Part shown: positions 1 to 11,718 of the stretch, one piece after another
How positions within the stretch are numbered: the stretch's first letter is position 1
How the letters are laid out: every line of letters begins with the position of its first letter
Translations under genes and position numbers: made by a program
NCBI GenBank assembly: GCA_947452625.1
Contig: CANGEC010000004.1
Coordinates: 1 to 32,620 of the forward strand
Reading direction: 5' to 3'
DNA length: 32,620 bases
Origin: Burkholderiaceae bacterium
GTDB taxonomy: Bacteria > Pseudomonadota > Gammaproteobacteria > Burkholderiales > Burkholderiaceae
The notes under the pieces: generated by a model
What the model was told of the DNA's origin: nothing
The model's input: only the letters and a program-made list of their open reading frames with translations
The model's database searches: none

Positions 1-1
1 A

Positions 2-577
2 GCTGTGTGGGCTGCGTTATTGACCCAAGGCATTAGTTGTGAACAGGCAAGTAAGCGCTTAAGTTTGTTAAAGCCTGTCGCAGGACGTATGGAGTTGATT
101 GCATTAAATAAGACTCAGAAAGCAGATGGTCCAGTAGTGGTCGTGGACTATGCGCATACTCCAGACGCCTTACAAAAAGCCTTATTGGCTTTGCGTCCTA
201 TTGCTCAGGCGCGTGGTGGAAAAATTTGGTGTGTGTTTGGATGTGGCGGAGATCGTGATGTTGGTAAGCGTCCGCTGATGGGTAAAGTTGCAGAAGAGTA
301 CGCAGATTACATCGTGCTCACTAGCGATAATCCTAGATCTGAAGATGCCGCTGTGATCATGGAGAAGATTGCTACTGGCATGGGCGCTGGTTTGAGTCGC
401 GTACAGAAAATTTCAGATCGTGCTGCGGCAATTATGGCCGCGGTGCGCCATGCCGAGATTGCCGATGTTGTGCTTGTGGCGGGTAAAGGTCACGAGTCTA
501 CACAAGAGATTCAGGGAAAAAAATTCGACTTTTCCGATCAAGCACATGTTCTTTTGGCTGCAGGAGGGATGGCGTAA
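2..577 (+). CDS. murE: UDP-N-acetylmuramyl-tripeptide synthetase MurE, C-terminal part (5' end outside window)
   Basis: Open frame runs in from the window edge; Mur ligase C-terminal motifs VVVDYAHTPDALQKAL, VFGCGGDRDVGKRPLMG, LTSDNPRSEDA and VLVAGKGHE; followed directly by murF (TAATG overlap). Confidence 0.96.
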   Translation, partial: AVWAALLTQGISCEQASKRLSLLKPVAGRMELIALNKTQKADGPVVVVDYAHTPDALQKALLALRPIAQARGGKIWCVFGCGGDRDVGKRPLMGKVAEEYADYIVLTSDNPRSEDAAVIMEKIATGMGAGLSRVQKISDRAAAIMAAVRHAEIADVVLVAGKGHESTQEIQGKKFDFSDQAHVLLAAGGMA

Positions 578-2016
578 TGCTGCCAATGACCACTCTCGCC
601 CATGTGCATGCCATGCTTCCTGGTAGTCAGTTAATCAATATTTCAGAGTCTGAAGCTCAGGAGCTCAATATCACTAGAGTTGGTAGCGATAGTCGCCAAA
701 TCAATGAAGGCGAGTTATTTATTGCTTTGGCGGGCGAGCGTTTTGATGCGCATGATTTTTTATCTGACGTTGCAAAAGCGGGTGCTGGTGCGGCGCTAGT
801 GAGTCAAAAAGAGCGCTGCCCAGATAATTTAGCGGCTGTCTGTGTAGTTGATACGAGAGTAAGTCTTGGGGCATTAGCAAAGGCTTGGCGTATGGAGCAC
901 TCCATCCCGGTAGCGCTCGTAACGGGTAGCAATGGCAAGACTACTGTGAAAGAAATGATTGCCTCAATCTTTAGAGCGGCTGTTGGCGATGCCCATACCC
1001 TGGTTACTAGAGGTAATTTAAATAATGAGATTGGCCTGCCGCTTACCTTATTGCGCATGCGCCCTACAGATCGTCTTGTAGTCATTGAATTGGGCATGAA
1101 TCATCCAGGCGAAACTGCTCAACTAGCAGACCTTGCGCAAGCCAACATTGTCTTGATTAACAATGCGCAACGTGAGCATCAAGAATTTATGGCCACTGTT
1201 GCCGCTGTGGCAGAAGAGCATGCAGATGCTTTGCGCGCTCTACCCATGGATGGTGTAGCAGTCTTCCCTGCTGATTCGGAGTTTTCGGGTGTATGGCGCA
1301 AAGCTGCGGTTGATCGCAAGATCATCGATTTTGTTTTATCAGCTAATGAAAAAGCTGCCGTTACAGGCCGATTATTAACAAATGGCCACGTGGAAATTAG
1401 TACGGCAATCGGAGTGGTAGAGGTTCAGTTAAAAACCTTGGGAAGTCACAATGTTCGCAATGCCTTAGCGGCAAGCGCAGTCGCTTTAGCTGCCAATATT
1501 TCTTTAGAGAATATTAAGGCGGGCCTTGAATTTTTTGATCCGGTTAATGGACGTATGCAGGCTAAGCACTTAGATGCTAATTGCACGATCATCGATGATA
1601 GCTATAACGCTAATCCTGATTCGGCTAGGGCAGCTATTGATGCCTTGGCGCAATCTGAGAATCCTGCTTGGTTTGTCTTGGGGGATATGGGCGAGGTTGG
1701 CGATCAAGGTCCGGCATTTCATTATGAGATTGGCGCATACGCAGCCGAACAAGGGATCGAGAAATTTTTTGCTATTGGCGAGCAGTGTCAGCAAGCCGTC
1801 AAAGGTTTTAACGAGCTGAAGAAAAGTCGTCAGCTTTCTTCTAGTGCGGAGCATTTTTCAGAAATCGATCGGTTGAACTCGAAATTGGCGAACGATCTGT
1901 TATTACGCCAGAAGACTAGCGGAAAGCATTTGAATATTTTAATTAAGGGGTCGCGTTTTATGCGCATGGAACGCGTAGTTCAAGCCTTGCTGGAAGGAGC
2001 AAAAGTATGCTCTTGA
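577..2016 (+). CDS. murF: UDP-N-acetylmuramoyl-tripeptide--D-alanyl-D-alanine ligase MurF
   Basis: 479 aa; [19 protein letters not shown]-loop, [40 protein letters not shown]. Confidence 0.96.
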   Translation: MLPMTTLAHVHAMLPGSQLINISESEAQELNITRVGSDSRQINEGELFIALAGERFDAHDFLSDVAKAGAGAALVSQKERCPDNLAAVCVVDTRVSLGALAKAWRMEHSIPVALVTGSNGKTTVKEMIASIFRAAVGDAHTLVTRGNLNNEIGLPLTLLRMRPTDRLVVIELGMNHPGETAQLADLAQANIVLINNAQREHQEFMATVAAVAEEHADALRALPMDGVAVFPADSEFSGVWRKAAVDRKIIDFVLSANEKAAVTGRLLTNGHVEISTAIGVVEVQLKTLGSHNVRNALAASAVALAANISLENIKAGLEFFDPVNGRMQAKHLDANCTIIDDSYNANPDSARAAIDALAQSENPAWFVLGDMGEVGDQGPAFHYEIGAYAAEQGIEKFFAIGEQCQQAVKGFNELKKSRQLSSSAEHFSEIDRLNSKLANDLLLRQKTSGKHLNILIKGSRFMRMERVVQALLEGAKVCS

Positions 2017-3176
2017 TACTGGCGCAGTGGTTACAAGACGATTTCGGATTTTTCCGTGTGTTTAATTACATCACCTTTAGAGCAGTGATGGCAACGCTCA
2101 CTGCCTTGCTCATTGGCTTGGTGGCGGGACCATGGGTGATTCGTAAGTTGACCGCATTAAAGATGGGCCAAGCTGTTCGCACTGATGGACCCCAAACACA
2201 TTTAGTGAAATCAGGCACACCCACTATGGGAGGTGTATTGATTCTGATTGCAATCTTTATTTCTTGCATGTTGTGGGCCGATTTAAGCAATCGCTTTATT
2301 TGGATTGTGATGATTGTTACTTTTGGTTTTGGCATGGTGGGCTGGGTAGATGACTATCGCAAGGTAGTTCGCAAAGATCCCAAAGGTATGGCTTCTAGAG
2401 AAAAGTTCTTTTGGCAAACCTTAATCGGTCTTTTTGCCGCGATCTATTTAGCCTTCTCGGTTTCTGAAATCAATAATTTCAAAGTGCTGCAATTATTTTT
2501 TGAATGGTTGAGAAGTGGATTTGCCTTAAATCTGCCTGCAAAATCAAATCTACTGATTCCATTCATGAAAGAAATTAGCTATCCACTGGGCGTCATGGGA
2601 TTCATCATTCTGAGTTACCTGGTGATTGTGGGCAGTAGTAATGCGGTGAACTTAACGGATGGTCTTGATGGCTTGGTAATCATGCCGGTCATCTTGGTAG
2701 GTGCCGCGCTAGGTGCCTTTGCTTATGTCATGGGTAATGCTATTTACGCTAAGTATTTACTGTTTCCTTATATTCCGGGTGCTGGTGAGTTGATGATTTT
2801 CTGTGGTGCTATGGGCGGAGCTGGCTTGGCCTTTCTTTGGTACAACACCCATCCGGCTCAAGTATTTATGGGCGATGTGGGTGCGCTTGCGCTAGGCGGT
2901 GCTTTAGGCACGATTGCGGTCATCGTTCGACAAGAAATTGTGCTCTTTGTGATGGGCGGGATTTTTGTTGCCGAAACATTTTCAGTTATGTTGCAAGTAG
3001 CTTGGTTTAAGTTCACTAAAAAACGATATGGAGAGGGTCGACGGATTTTCCGTATGGCTCCCTTGCACCATCACTTTGAGCTAGGTGGATGGCGCGAAAC
3101 ACAAGTAGTAGTGCGTTTCTGGATCATCACTATTTTGTTGGTCTTAATTGGCTTATCTAGTCTGAAATTACGGTGA
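2007..3176 (+). CDS. mraY: Phospho-N-acetylmuramoyl-pentapeptide transferase MraY
   Basis: 389 aa membrane protein; [60 protein letters not shown]. Confidence 0.97.
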   Translation: MLLILAQWLQDDFGFFRVFNYITFRAVMATLTALLIGLVAGPWVIRKLTALKMGQAVRTDGPQTHLVKSGTPTMGGVLILIAIFISCMLWADLSNRFIWIVMIVTFGFGMVGWVDDYRKVVRKDPKGMASREKFFWQTLIGLFAAIYLAFSVSEINNFKVLQLFFEWLRSGFALNLPAKSNLLIPFMKEISYPLGVMGFIILSYLVIVGSSNAVNLTDGLDGLVIMPVILVGAALGAFAYVMGNAIYAKYLLFPYIPGAGELMIFCGAMGGAGLAFLWYNTHPAQVFMGDVGALALGGALGTIAVIVRQEIVLFVMGGIFVAETFSVMLQVAWFKFTKKRYGEGRRIFRMAPLHHHFELGGWRETQVVVRFWIITILLVLIGLSSLKLR

Positions 3177-3190
3177 GTCACGGTATATCA

Positions 3191-4813
3191 ATGCAGAATT
3201 TAGAAAACACTTTCTCTAACCCAACACTCATGGCAAATGAGGGTTATCAAGCACCCCAGAATTTTTTGATTCTAGGTCTTGGTGAATCTGGCCTGGCAAT
3301 GGCGAAGTGGTGTTTACGCAATGGCGCTGCAGTTCGTCTGGCTGATACACGAGAAACTCAGCAATTAAGTGAGCGTCAAAAGGCATGGCTCAGTGAGCTT
3401 GAGTATGCGGGCCTAAAAGATATGCACTTTGGCCCACTGAATGAGAGATTGTTGGAGGGTATCGAGGTAATTGGTATCAGTCCAGGCCTCTCACCCATTC
3501 AAGAGCCTGCCCAGTCATTTTTAGATAAAGCCAAAGTAGCGCAAGTTGATATCTGGAGTGAGATCGAATTTTTTGCTAGGGCAATCGCGGCTATGGAGCG
3601 GATGGCCCAGTCTGAATCAAAGATATATAAACCAAGTATCTTGGCGATCACTGGTACGAATGGCAAAACTACTACGACCGCATTAACTGGACAGTTATGT
3701 GAACGTGCTGGTAAGAAGGTGGCCGTTGCTGGAAACATTAGTCCTGCCGCATTGGATAAATTGATTTCTTGTCTTGAGCAGGCTGATCAACTTACGGATA
3801 TGCCAGATATTTGGGTGTTAGAACTTTCTAGCTTTCAATTGGTTTACACCTATAGCTTGAATGCGACTGCAGCAACAGTGCTCAATATCACTCAAGATCA
3901 TTTAGATTGGCATGGCGACATGCAGTCATACGCACAAGCAAAAGCCAATATTTTTGGTGTCGATACTGTTTGTATCTTGAATCGTGATGATGTCTTAGTG
4001 ATGGACTTGCTAACTCAAGAACAAAAAATTGAGAAATCCATTGTTACTTTTGGCTCTGGTCGACCAGATGAGCAGGGTGCATTTGGTATTGAGCATGATT
4101 TACGTGCGGGCGGAATTGATTGGCTGGTCTGGGCGGAAGTGGATGAAGACCTTGAGCCACAACCTAAGCGTCGTCGCAAGTCTGCTGTGATTGAAGAGCC
4201 TGAAGCATTAAGGCTCAAGCGCTTGATTCCTGCTGATGCTTTACGCATTCGGGGTCGACATAATGCCTTGAATGCCTTGGCTGCTTTAGCGTTGGCGCGA
4301 GCTGCGGGCTTACCTATGAATGTTTTATTGCATAGCTTGCGTGATTATCATGGCGAGCCTCATCGCGTTCAAAGTGTGGCTATTGTTGCTGATGTTGAAT
4401 ATGTCAATGACAGCAAGGGTACTAATGTTGGAGCAACCGTCGCAGCACTCACTGGACTTGGTAATAGTGATTCTGGGAAAAGAATTTGGTTGATTGCCGG
4501 TGGCGAGGGTAAGGGTCAAGACTTTAGTCCTTTGCGAGAACCGGCCTTACGTTTTGTGAAGGGCGCTTTTTTAATTGGTAAAGATGCTGAGCTCATTGCT
4601 AATGCCTTAGGTTCAGAGATTGCGTGTGTGATGAGTGGGACTCTGGCCAATGCAGTTCAGGAGGCGGCCAAACAAGCGAAGTCTGGGGATCTGGTTTTAT
4701 TGTCGCCAGCATGCGCAAGTCTTGATCAATTTAGTAATTACGTTGCCCGTGCTCAGGCGTTTATTTCTGAAGTTCAAGAATTAGAAATGCAGTTCGATGG
4801 AGTTCAGGCATGA
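3191..4813 (+). CDS. murD: UDP-N-acetylmuramoylalanine--D-glutamate ligase MurD
   Basis: ITGTNGKTTTTALTG, ELSSFQL, NITQDHLDWHG, RGRHNALNALAALALA, NDSKGTNVGAT. The ORF track opens at GTG 3173; ATG 3191 (MQNLENTF) is the more plausible start. Confidence 0.94.
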   Translation: MQNLENTFSNPTLMANEGYQAPQNFLILGLGESGLAMAKWCLRNGAAVRLADTRETQQLSERQKAWLSELEYAGLKDMHFGPLNERLLEGIEVIGISPGLSPIQEPAQSFLDKAKVAQVDIWSEIEFFARAIAAMERMAQSESKIYKPSILAITGTNGKTTTTALTGQLCERAGKKVAVAGNISPAALDKLISCLEQADQLTDMPDIWVLELSSFQLVYTYSLNATAATVLNITQDHLDWHGDMQSYAQAKANIFGVDTVCILNRDDVLVMDLLTQEQKIEKSIVTFGSGRPDEQGAFGIEHDLRAGGIDWLVWAEVDEDLEPQPKRRRKSAVIEEPEALRLKRLIPADALRIRGRHNALNALAALALARAAGLPMNVLLHSLRDYHGEPHRVQSVAIVADVEYVNDSKGTNVGATVAALTGLGNSDSGKRIWLIAGGEGKGQDFSPLREPALRFVKGAFLIGKDAELIANALGSEIACVMSGTLANAVQEAAKQAKSGDLVLLSPACASLDQFSNYVARAQAFISEVQELEMQFDGVQA

Positions 4814-6081
4814 GCTTAAGAGAAAAGCTATTTCCTGAAAATCGCTTAGGCTTTAATCGCTTCTGGAATTTTTCTCGTGGCGGAATTGATAATTTCAGAA
4901 GTGGTTTGAGAGATGCCGTTTCTGGTGTTGAGCAAACACGCTCACGCATGATGGAATATGACCAACTATTGGTCTGGGCAGTCTTGTCTTTAGCTTTAAT
5001 TGGTTTAGTGATGGTGTACTCTGCTTCTATTACCTTGGCGGATGGGCCAAAGTACGCAAATTACAGTAGTAACCACTTTTTGATACGTCATTTGATCTCT
5101 TTGGCTATTGCAATTGGTGTTGGTATTTGGGCTTTTAAGATTCCCACCAAATTCTGGGATCGTTATTCACCGATTATTTTTGGGTTCACAGTATTGCTTT
5201 TGATCGCAGTATTAATTCCCGGAATTGGTAAGGGGGTTAATGGTGCTAAGCGTTGGATCCCACTTGGGCTGATGAATTTCCAGCCATCTGAATTAATGAA
5301 ATTCGCTGCGGTTATTTTTGCTGCTACCTACACCGTGCAACGCCAAGAGTATCTCCACTCCTTTGTGAAAGGCATGTTACCCATGGGTGTGGCAGTGGCA
5401 TTGGTTGGTGGGCTCTTAATGTTAGAGCCTGATATGGGAGCCTTTGTAGTAGTTGCGCTTATTGCCTTTGGCATTTTATTTTTGGGTGGGATTAACGCTA
5501 AGTTATTTGGTGGCTTGATTGCGGTTGGTTTATTGAGTGCCTCTACCATCATCGCTTTGTCACCTTTCCGGCGCGGACGGATCATGGCATTTATGGATCC
5601 TTGGCAGGTCGATAATGCGGCAAATAAAGGTTATCAGCTGACGCACTCTTTGATGGCGTTTGGTCGAGGCGAGTGGTTTGGTACTGGCCTGGGCGGTAGC
5701 GTTGAAAAATTACATTACTTACCTGAGGCGCACACGGACTTTATTTTGGCAGTGATTGGTGAGGAGCTTGGTTTCTTTGGTGTTGTCGTCATGCTCTTCT
5801 TGTTTTACTGGGTTGTACGTCGTGCCTTCATGATTGGGCGTACTGCACTGCAGTTAGATCGCAGCTTTGCCGGTCTTGCCGCTAAAGGTGTAGCTATTTG
5901 GATTGGTTGGCAATCTTTTATCAATATGGGTGTGAATTTAGGTCTATTGCCCACAAAAGGTTTGACGCTTCCATTGGTGAGCTACGGGGGGTCCGGCATT
6001 TTGATGAATGCAGTTGCCATTGCCATGTTGTTACGCATTGATTATGAAAATCGAATTTTGATGCGCGGAGGGAAGTTATGA
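4810..6081 (+). CDS. ftsW: Septal peptidoglycan glycosyltransferase FtsW (SEDS family)
   Basis: 423 aa multi-[71 protein letters not shown] overlaps with murD and murG. Confidence 0.96.
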   Translation: MSLREKLFPENRLGFNRFWNFSRGGIDNFRSGLRDAVSGVEQTRSRMMEYDQLLVWAVLSLALIGLVMVYSASITLADGPKYANYSSNHFLIRHLISLAIAIGVGIWAFKIPTKFWDRYSPIIFGFTVLLLIAVLIPGIGKGVNGAKRWIPLGLMNFQPSELMKFAAVIFAATYTVQRQEYLHSFVKGMLPMGVAVALVGGLLMLEPDMGAFVVVALIAFGILFLGGINAKLFGGLIAVGLLSASTIIALSPFRRGRIMAFMDPWQVDNAANKGYQLTHSLMAFGRGEWFGTGLGGSVEKLHYLPEAHTDFILAVIGEELGFFGVVVMLFLFYWVVRRAFMIGRTALQLDRSFAGLAAKGVAIWIGWQSFINMGVNLGLLPTKGLTLPLVSYGGSGILMNAVAIAMLLRIDYENRILMRGGKL

Positions 6082-7151
6082 CACAACCCTCTATTTTGGT
6101 CATGGCTGGAGGTACTGGGGGGCATATTTTCCCTGGTTTAGCAGTGGCTGAATATCTGCGTATTTGCGGCTGGCAGGTTTCATGGCTTGGCAATAAAACG
6201 GGTATGGAATACCGCTTGGTTACCGCGTGTAATTTTTCATTTGAGTCCGTTCAGTTCGGTGGCTTGCGCGGCAAGGGGATAAAAGCCAAGTTGATGCTGC
6301 CATTCAATTTATTACGTGCCGGTTTGCAGAGTTGGAAAATCATGCGACGCCTTAAGCCAAATGTTGTGTTGGGTATGGGCGGTTACATCACCTTCCCGGG
6401 TGGTCTCGTTACAAAAATATTGAAGTGTCCATTGGTATTGCATGAGTCTAATTCAGTAGCAGGTAGTACCAATCGTGCTCTTGCCAAGATCGCAATGCGT
6501 ACTTTGACAGGTTTTCCAGAGACTATGCCAAATGCCGAGTGGGTAGGCAATCCTATTCGTGAAGAATTTGCGCATATGACGCTTCCATCTGAGCGGTATG
6601 CTCAGCGTGCGGGTAACTTATCCATTTTCGTGGTTGGTGGCAGCTTGGGTGCAGCAGCATTAAATGAAGTGGTGCCTGCCGCATTAGCGCTGATTCCAAA
6701 AGAATCTAGACCTCATGTTATTCATCAGGCAGGTGAAAAACATTTAGCTGATCTACAAAAGCGTTATGCCGATTTGCAGGTGCAAGCCGATGTGCGCCCT
6801 TTTATTGACGATATGCCCACAGCATATGGGCAAGCAGATTTGGTGATTTGTCGGTCAGGCGCTATGACAGTTTCTGAGATAGCTGCCTGTGGAGTTGCTG
6901 CATGTTTAGTGCCATTTCCGCATGCTATTGATGACCATCAAACTGCGAATGCACGATTTTTATCAAATGCGGATGCAGCGATTTTGTTGCCACAGCAAGA
7001 GCTTAACGCCCAAGACCTCGCACTCATGATTCAGAACCTTAGTCGCAATGACTTAAAAGCGATGGCAGTGCGGGCGCATGCATTGGCGAAGTTACAGGCT
7101 ACTCAACGGGTCGCTGAGGTTTGTGCGGATTGCGCGGGAGTTGGTCAATGA
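6078..7151 (+). CDS. murG: UDP-N-acetylglucosamine--undecaprenyl-pyrophosphoryl-MurNAc-pentapeptide GlcNAc transferase MurG
   Basis: [87 protein letters not shown]. Confidence 0.97.
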   Translation: MTQPSILVMAGGTGGHIFPGLAVAEYLRICGWQVSWLGNKTGMEYRLVTACNFSFESVQFGGLRGKGIKAKLMLPFNLLRAGLQSWKIMRRLKPNVVLGMGGYITFPGGLVTKILKCPLVLHESNSVAGSTNRALAKIAMRTLTGFPETMPNAEWVGNPIREEFAHMTLPSERYAQRAGNLSIFVVGGSLGAAALNEVVPAALALIPKESRPHVIHQAGEKHLADLQKRYADLQVQADVRPFIDDMPTAYGQADLVICRSGAMTVSEIAACGVAACLVPFPHAIDDHQTANARFLSNADAAILLPQQELNAQDLALMIQNLSRNDLKAMAVRAHALAKLQATQRVAEVCADCAGVGQ

Positions 7152-8584
7152 AACATATCGTTCAACAAATTCATTTTGTCGGCATTGGCGGTGCTGGGAT
7201 GAGCGGGATCGCTGAAGTGCTGCTCAATTTAGGTTATCAAGTTTCTGGCTCTGATTTATCTGAAAGTGTAGCGACTAGACGCTTAACAGAATTAGGCGCT
7301 GTGATTCATATTGGCCATGATCCTAAAAATATTGGGACGGCTGAGGCGGTTGTGATTTCTACCGCTGTAGCAGGCAATAATCCTGAGGTATTGGCAGCTC
7401 GTGCGGCAAAAATTCCGGTCATACAGCGCGCAGTAATGCTGGGTGAGTTGATGCGCTTAAAGCAAGGCATCGCCATTGCAGGTACTCACGGTAAAACAAC
7501 CACCACAAGTTTGGTCGCATCGGTTTTGGCTGAGGGTGGTTTGGATCCTACTTTTGTGATTGGCGGAAAGCTCAATTCAGCTGGAGCGAATGCCCGCTTA
7601 GGGCAAGGTGATTTCATTGTGGTTGAGGCTGATGAGTCTGACGCTTCATTCTTACAACTCTTTCCTGCTATGGAAGTTGTGACCAATATTGATGCTGACC
7701 ATATGGATACTTATCAGCACGATATGGCACGCCTAAAGCAGGCGTTTGTGCAATTTATTCAGCGTATGCCTTTTTATGGGGTCGCAGTGTTGTGTGTCGA
7801 TGATGCTAATGTCCGCGACATCATCCCATTTGTATCCCAACCAGTTCTGAAGTATGGACTCTCTGCGGATGCTGATATTCGTGCCAGCAATGTGCAAGCA
7901 TTGGGTACTCGCATGCATTTCACAGTAGAGCGTCGTACTGTACGTCGGCATGGTAATAAACCGGGCCCTCTACAAATTGAGCTGAATTTACCGGGCTTAC
8001 ATAACGTTTGTAATGCGCTTGCGGCAATTGGTATTGCAACTGAATTGGGTGTGAGTGATCAAGCCATTATGAAAGGTTTATCCGAATTTGGTGGTGTGGG
8101 ACGTCGCTTCCAGCGTTATGGCGAAGTCGCTTTAAGTGCGGGTGGCAGCTATACCTTGATTGATGATTATGGGCATCATCCAGTAGAGATGGCAGCCACC
8201 TTGGCGGCTGCTCGGGGAGCTTATCCAGACCGTCGCCTAGTATTGGCGTTTCAGCCTCATCGCTTTACCAGAACAAGAGATTGCTTCGGTGAGTTTGTGC
8301 AAGTTCTCAAGAGTTTTGATGCGCTGGTATTAACCGAGGTCTATCCAGCTGGAGAGGCAAAAATTCCGGGGGCTGATGGACAAAGCCTTTTAAGCGCCGC
8401 AATCAAAGAAGATCGTAGCCTGCCTTCTTTGCTCAAGCCTTGGGATGTAGCGTTTGCAATGAGCGTTGCTGAGATGCCTCAAAAGCTTGCTGAGATCTTA
8501 AAAGATGGTGATGTATTAATCACGATGGGTGCAGGCTCAATATCAGCATTGCCACATGCTTTAGCGGAGGCTAAGCATGTCTAA
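7148..8584 (+). CDS. murC: UDP-N-acetylmuramate--L-alanine ligase MurC
   Basis: [69 protein letters not shown]. Start set to ATG 7148 (ATGA overlap with the murG stop) rather than the ORF-track start at 7121. Confidence 0.96.
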   Translation: MKHIVQQIHFVGIGGAGMSGIAEVLLNLGYQVSGSDLSESVATRRLTELGAVIHIGHDPKNIGTAEAVVISTAVAGNNPEVLAARAAKIPVIQRAVMLGELMRLKQGIAIAGTHGKTTTTSLVASVLAEGGLDPTFVIGGKLNSAGANARLGQGDFIVVEADESDASFLQLFPAMEVVTNIDADHMDTYQHDMARLKQAFVQFIQRMPFYGVAVLCVDDANVRDIIPFVSQPVLKYGLSADADIRASNVQALGTRMHFTVERRTVRRHGNKPGPLQIELNLPGLHNVCNALAAIGIATELGVSDQAIMKGLSEFGGVGRRFQRYGEVALSAGGSYTLIDDYGHHPVEMAATLAAARGAYPDRRLVLAFQPHRFTRTRDCFGEFVQVLKSFDALVLTEVYPAGEAKIPGADGQSLLSAAIKEDRSLPSLLKPWDVAFAMSVAEMPQKLAEILKDGDVLITMGAGSISALPHALAEAKHV

Positions 8585-9575
8585 GATGATGGGCGCCTGG
8601 GGTGAGCGCGTGAGAGCAGATTTGATGAGTCTTGATATTCAGGCTCTTGGTCGAGTAGGTGTTTTGCTTGGCGGCCGCTCTGGTGAGCGTGAGATTTCTT
8701 TAATGTCAGGCAATGGTGTTCTGGAAGCGCTTCGCCAAAAAGGCGTTAATGCTTTTGCATTTGATACTGGCTTGCGTTGCCCAACCGAACTGGCGCAGGA
8801 AAAATTTGATCGAGTATTTATTTCTTTGCATGGGCGCTATGGCGAAGATGGCACGATTCAAGGGCTTTTAGAGTTATTAAATTTACCGTACACCGGTAGC
8901 GGAGTTCTGGCTTCGGCCTTATCGATTGATAAGATCGCTACGAAGCAAATTTGGCTAAGTAATGGTTTATCTACGCCGGAGTTTGAAGAGTTAACCTCAG
9001 CGAGCGATTGGCCCGCTGTTGTAAAACATTTAGGCTTACCTTTGATTGTAAAACCTGCAAACGAAGGCTCATCACTTGGCTTAACAAAGGTTAAGTCTGT
9101 CGATGAACTACCAGCTGCTTATGAGCTTGCGGCAGGTTTGGATAAAAAAGTGATTGCCGAGACTTGCATTATTGGCGATGAGTTGACTTGCCCATTGGTT
9201 GGCGAGGGAGCAAGTGCTGAAGCATTGCCAGTGATCAAAATTATTCCACCCCAAGCAAATTACGACTTTCATAACAAGTATTACTCGGATGAAACGCAAT
9301 ACTTGTGTCCTACAGGGTTGGCTAGCGAGGCAAATGAGGCGGTACAAAACTTAGCCTTAGCGGCTTATCGTGCTCTTGGCTGTAGGACTTGGGGTAGGGC
9401 TGATGTGATGTTGGATCGGGCGACTGGTAAGCCCTATCTATTGGAAATGAATACTTCGCCGGGGATGACATCACACTCTTTAGTGCCGATGGCTGCTAAA
9501 GCCGCAGGAGTTGATTATGCCGATCTAGTATTGTGGTTACTCAGTCAGACGCTTGTTAAGAAAGTAGGTGCTTAG
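8577..9575 (+). CDS. ddl: D-alanine--D-alanine ligase
   Basis: ATP-grasp protein: [79 protein letters not shown]. Confidence 0.96.
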   Translation: MSKMMGAWGERVRADLMSLDIQALGRVGVLLGGRSGEREISLMSGNGVLEALRQKGVNAFAFDTGLRCPTELAQEKFDRVFISLHGRYGEDGTIQGLLELLNLPYTGSGVLASALSIDKIATKQIWLSNGLSTPEFEELTSASDWPAVVKHLGLPLIVKPANEGSSLGLTKVKSVDELPAAYELAAGLDKKVIAETCIIGDELTCPLVGEGASAEALPVIKIIPPQANYDFHNKYYSDETQYLCPTGLASEANEAVQNLALAAYRALGCRTWGRADVMLDRATGKPYLLEMNTSPGMTSHSLVPMAAKAAGVDYADLVLWLLSQTLVKKVGA

Positions 9576-9576
9576 C

Positions 9577-10443
9577 ATGAGTCGCCTCAATGCATTCTTG
9601 GGCTGGTTTGGTGATTCGTGTGCCTTTGTGATGGCGCCTTTATGGAATCACGCAGATCGTATGCAAAAAGTGAGTCGCTTTTTGATGCGCTGCTTTGCAA
9701 TCATGATGCTGGTGGGCCTTTTGGCTTGGTTAAGTCAACGTCCGGTATTTACATTGCGTCAAGTGGTGATTGAGCCTGTAGCTGGTCAAACCTTGAAACA
9801 CATTAATAAGCCAACAGTCAAACAACAAGTTTTAGAAACTGTTCAAGGAAACTTTTTTAGCGTTCGCTTGGAAGATGTGAAGCGCGGTTTTGAATCAATG
9901 CCTTGGATTCGTCATGCCAATGTTCGACGCGTTTGGCCTAATGGCTTGGTGGTGAGTATTGAGGAGCAAAAAGCATTTGCAACTTGGGGTGGTGTTGATA
10001 GCCAAAAACTCATGAACACCCATGGAGAAATCTTTAATGGTCGAGTGGCGGATGTGTCGGATGAGACGCATTTGATTGATTTCACTGGACCTGATGATGC
10101 TGGCCAAGAGGTAATGCGCCTTTATGAAAGAGCGAATGCTTGGTTTAAGCCTTGGGATGCGGAAGTAAAGAGCTTAACCTTATCTGATCGTTATGCCTGG
10201 CACGTCAAATTGTCAAATGGTATGAAATTAGAGTTTGGTCGTGATGAAGAGAGCTCTGATAAGACTCTTACTGAAGAGCGGGTCTCGCGCCTTTTTAAAT
10301 ATTGGCCGCAAGTTCAAGAGAAGTGGGCTAACCGAGTGGATGCCGTGGACTTACGTTACGCCAATGGTTTTGCAGTTCATCTTGCCTCTGCAAACATAAA
10401 AAAGAATGAAGTGGATGATAAAAAAAGTGAGCGTAAGCAATGA
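9577..10443 (+). CDS. ftsQ: Cell division protein FtsQ
   Basis: One N-terminal TM segment plus POTRA-like region (FTLRQVVIEP...); VRRVWPNGLVVSIEEQKAFATWG; position between ddl and ftsA. Start ATG 9577 (MSRLNAFLG) preferred over GTG 9568. Confidence 0.93.
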   Translation: MSRLNAFLGWFGDSCAFVMAPLWNHADRMQKVSRFLMRCFAIMMLVGLLAWLSQRPVFTLRQVVIEPVAGQTLKHINKPTVKQQVLETVQGNFFSVRLEDVKRGFESMPWIRHANVRRVWPNGLVVSIEEQKAFATWGGVDSQKLMNTHGEIFNGRVADVSDETHLIDFTGPDDAGQEVMRLYERANAWFKPWDAEVKSLTLSDRYAWHVKLSNGMKLEFGRDEESSDKTLTEERVSRLFKYWPQVQEKWANRVDAVDLRYANGFAVHLASANIKKNEVDDKKSERKQ

Positions 10444-11669
10444 GTAAAGACAACCGCGATTTATTAGTGGGATTGGATATTGGTACCTCTAAGGTGGTTG
10501 CCTTGGTAGCAGAGTTAGCCCCTGACGGCCAGTTCAATGTCGTTGGTGTGGGCCAGACCGCATCCAAAGGATTGAAGAAAGGGGTTGTTGTCAATATTGA
10601 GGCAACAGTGCAATCGATTCAGAAGGCGCTCGAAGAGGCTGAGGTCATGGCTGATCGCCAAATTGCGCAGGTGTTTACAGGTATTGCTGGAAATCATATT
10701 GTGAGCTTTAACTCCAGCGGTATGGTGGCAATTAGAGATAAGGAAGTCAGCGCTGGTGATGTGCAGCGTGTTCTCGAAACTGCCAAAGCAATCAATATTC
10801 CAACAGATCAACAAATCCTGCATATATTGGTGCAGGAATTTATTATCGACGGGCAAGAAGATGTTCGTGAGCCTATTGGGATGAGCGGTTTGCGTCTGGA
10901 AGTTAAGGTGCACATTGTGACTGGGGCTGTTAGTGCGGCCCAAAATATTGTGAAGTGTGTACGTCGTTGTGGTCTTGAGGTAAATGACTTAATCCTCCAG
11001 CCACTAGCATCCAGTTTGGCGGTATTAACTGAAGATGAAAAAGAGCTTGGCGTGGTGTTGGTTGATATCGGCGGAGGGACTACTGATATTGCGATTTATT
11101 GCCAAGGTTCGATTCGCCATACTGCGGTGATTCCAATAGCGGGCGATCAAATTACTAATGACATTGCGATGGCGCTGCGTACACCGACGATCGATGCGGA
11201 AGATCTCAAAATTCAATACGGTATTGCGCGTCAAGATATGGCAGACCCAACAGCCATGATTGATGTGCCAGGCGTCGGTGATCGTGATCCACGCCCAATG
11301 TCCAAACAAGCTTTATCGGCTGTGATCGAGCCGCGTGTAGAAGAACTCTTTACTTTAGTTCGTGGCGTGGTGCGTGATTCTGGATATGAGGACATGGTGT
11401 CTTCCGGGATTGTGCTCACTGGCGGTACGGCGTTGATGCCAGGAATGGTTGAGTTGGCCGAGCAAGTCTTCTTACGCCCCGCTCGCATTGGTACTCCTGA
11501 ATATCGCGGTCATTTGCATGAGGTATTAAGAAGCCCAAGATTTTCCACCAGCATTGGTTTGTTGATGGAAGGCCAGGCACAGTTGTTGCGTGGTCGTCGC
11601 GTATCTCAATCTGGACCATTGCAGAGTGTGATTTCGCGCATGAAAGAATGGTTTGCAGGAAATTTTTAA
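10440..11669 (+). CDS. ftsA: Cell division protein FtsA
   Basis: 409 aa actin-like; LLVGLDIGTSKVVALVAE, GVVVNIEATVQSIQKALEEAE, VLVDIGGGTTDIAIY, GIVLTGGTALMPG. Confidence 0.97.
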   Translation: MSKDNRDLLVGLDIGTSKVVALVAELAPDGQFNVVGVGQTASKGLKKGVVVNIEATVQSIQKALEEAEVMADRQIAQVFTGIAGNHIVSFNSSGMVAIRDKEVSAGDVQRVLETAKAINIPTDQQILHILVQEFIIDGQEDVREPIGMSGLRLEVKVHIVTGAVSAAQNIVKCVRRCGLEVNDLILQPLASSLAVLTEDEKELGVVLVDIGGGTTDIAIYCQGSIRHTAVIPIAGDQITNDIAMALRTPTIDAEDLKIQYGIARQDMADPTAMIDVPGVGDRDPRPMSKQALSAVIEPRVEELFTLVRGVVRDSGYEDMVSSGIVLTGGTALMPGMVELAEQVFLRPARIGTPEYRGHLHEVLRSPRFSTSIGLLMEGQAQLLRGRRVSQSGPLQSVISRMKEWFAGNF

Positions 11670-11718
11670 GTTTTTTTCGTCGTCGTCAATGTAGTACGTT
11701 TATTACCTAGGAGGGTAT

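Noticed and set aside
10515-10943. 142-aa antisense ORF inside ftsA
   Set aside because: Fully antisense to a strongly conserved gene, no domain resemblance; typical of high-codon-bias shadow ORFs. The same applies to the other antisense ORFs (for example 17563-17961 and 32126-32521).
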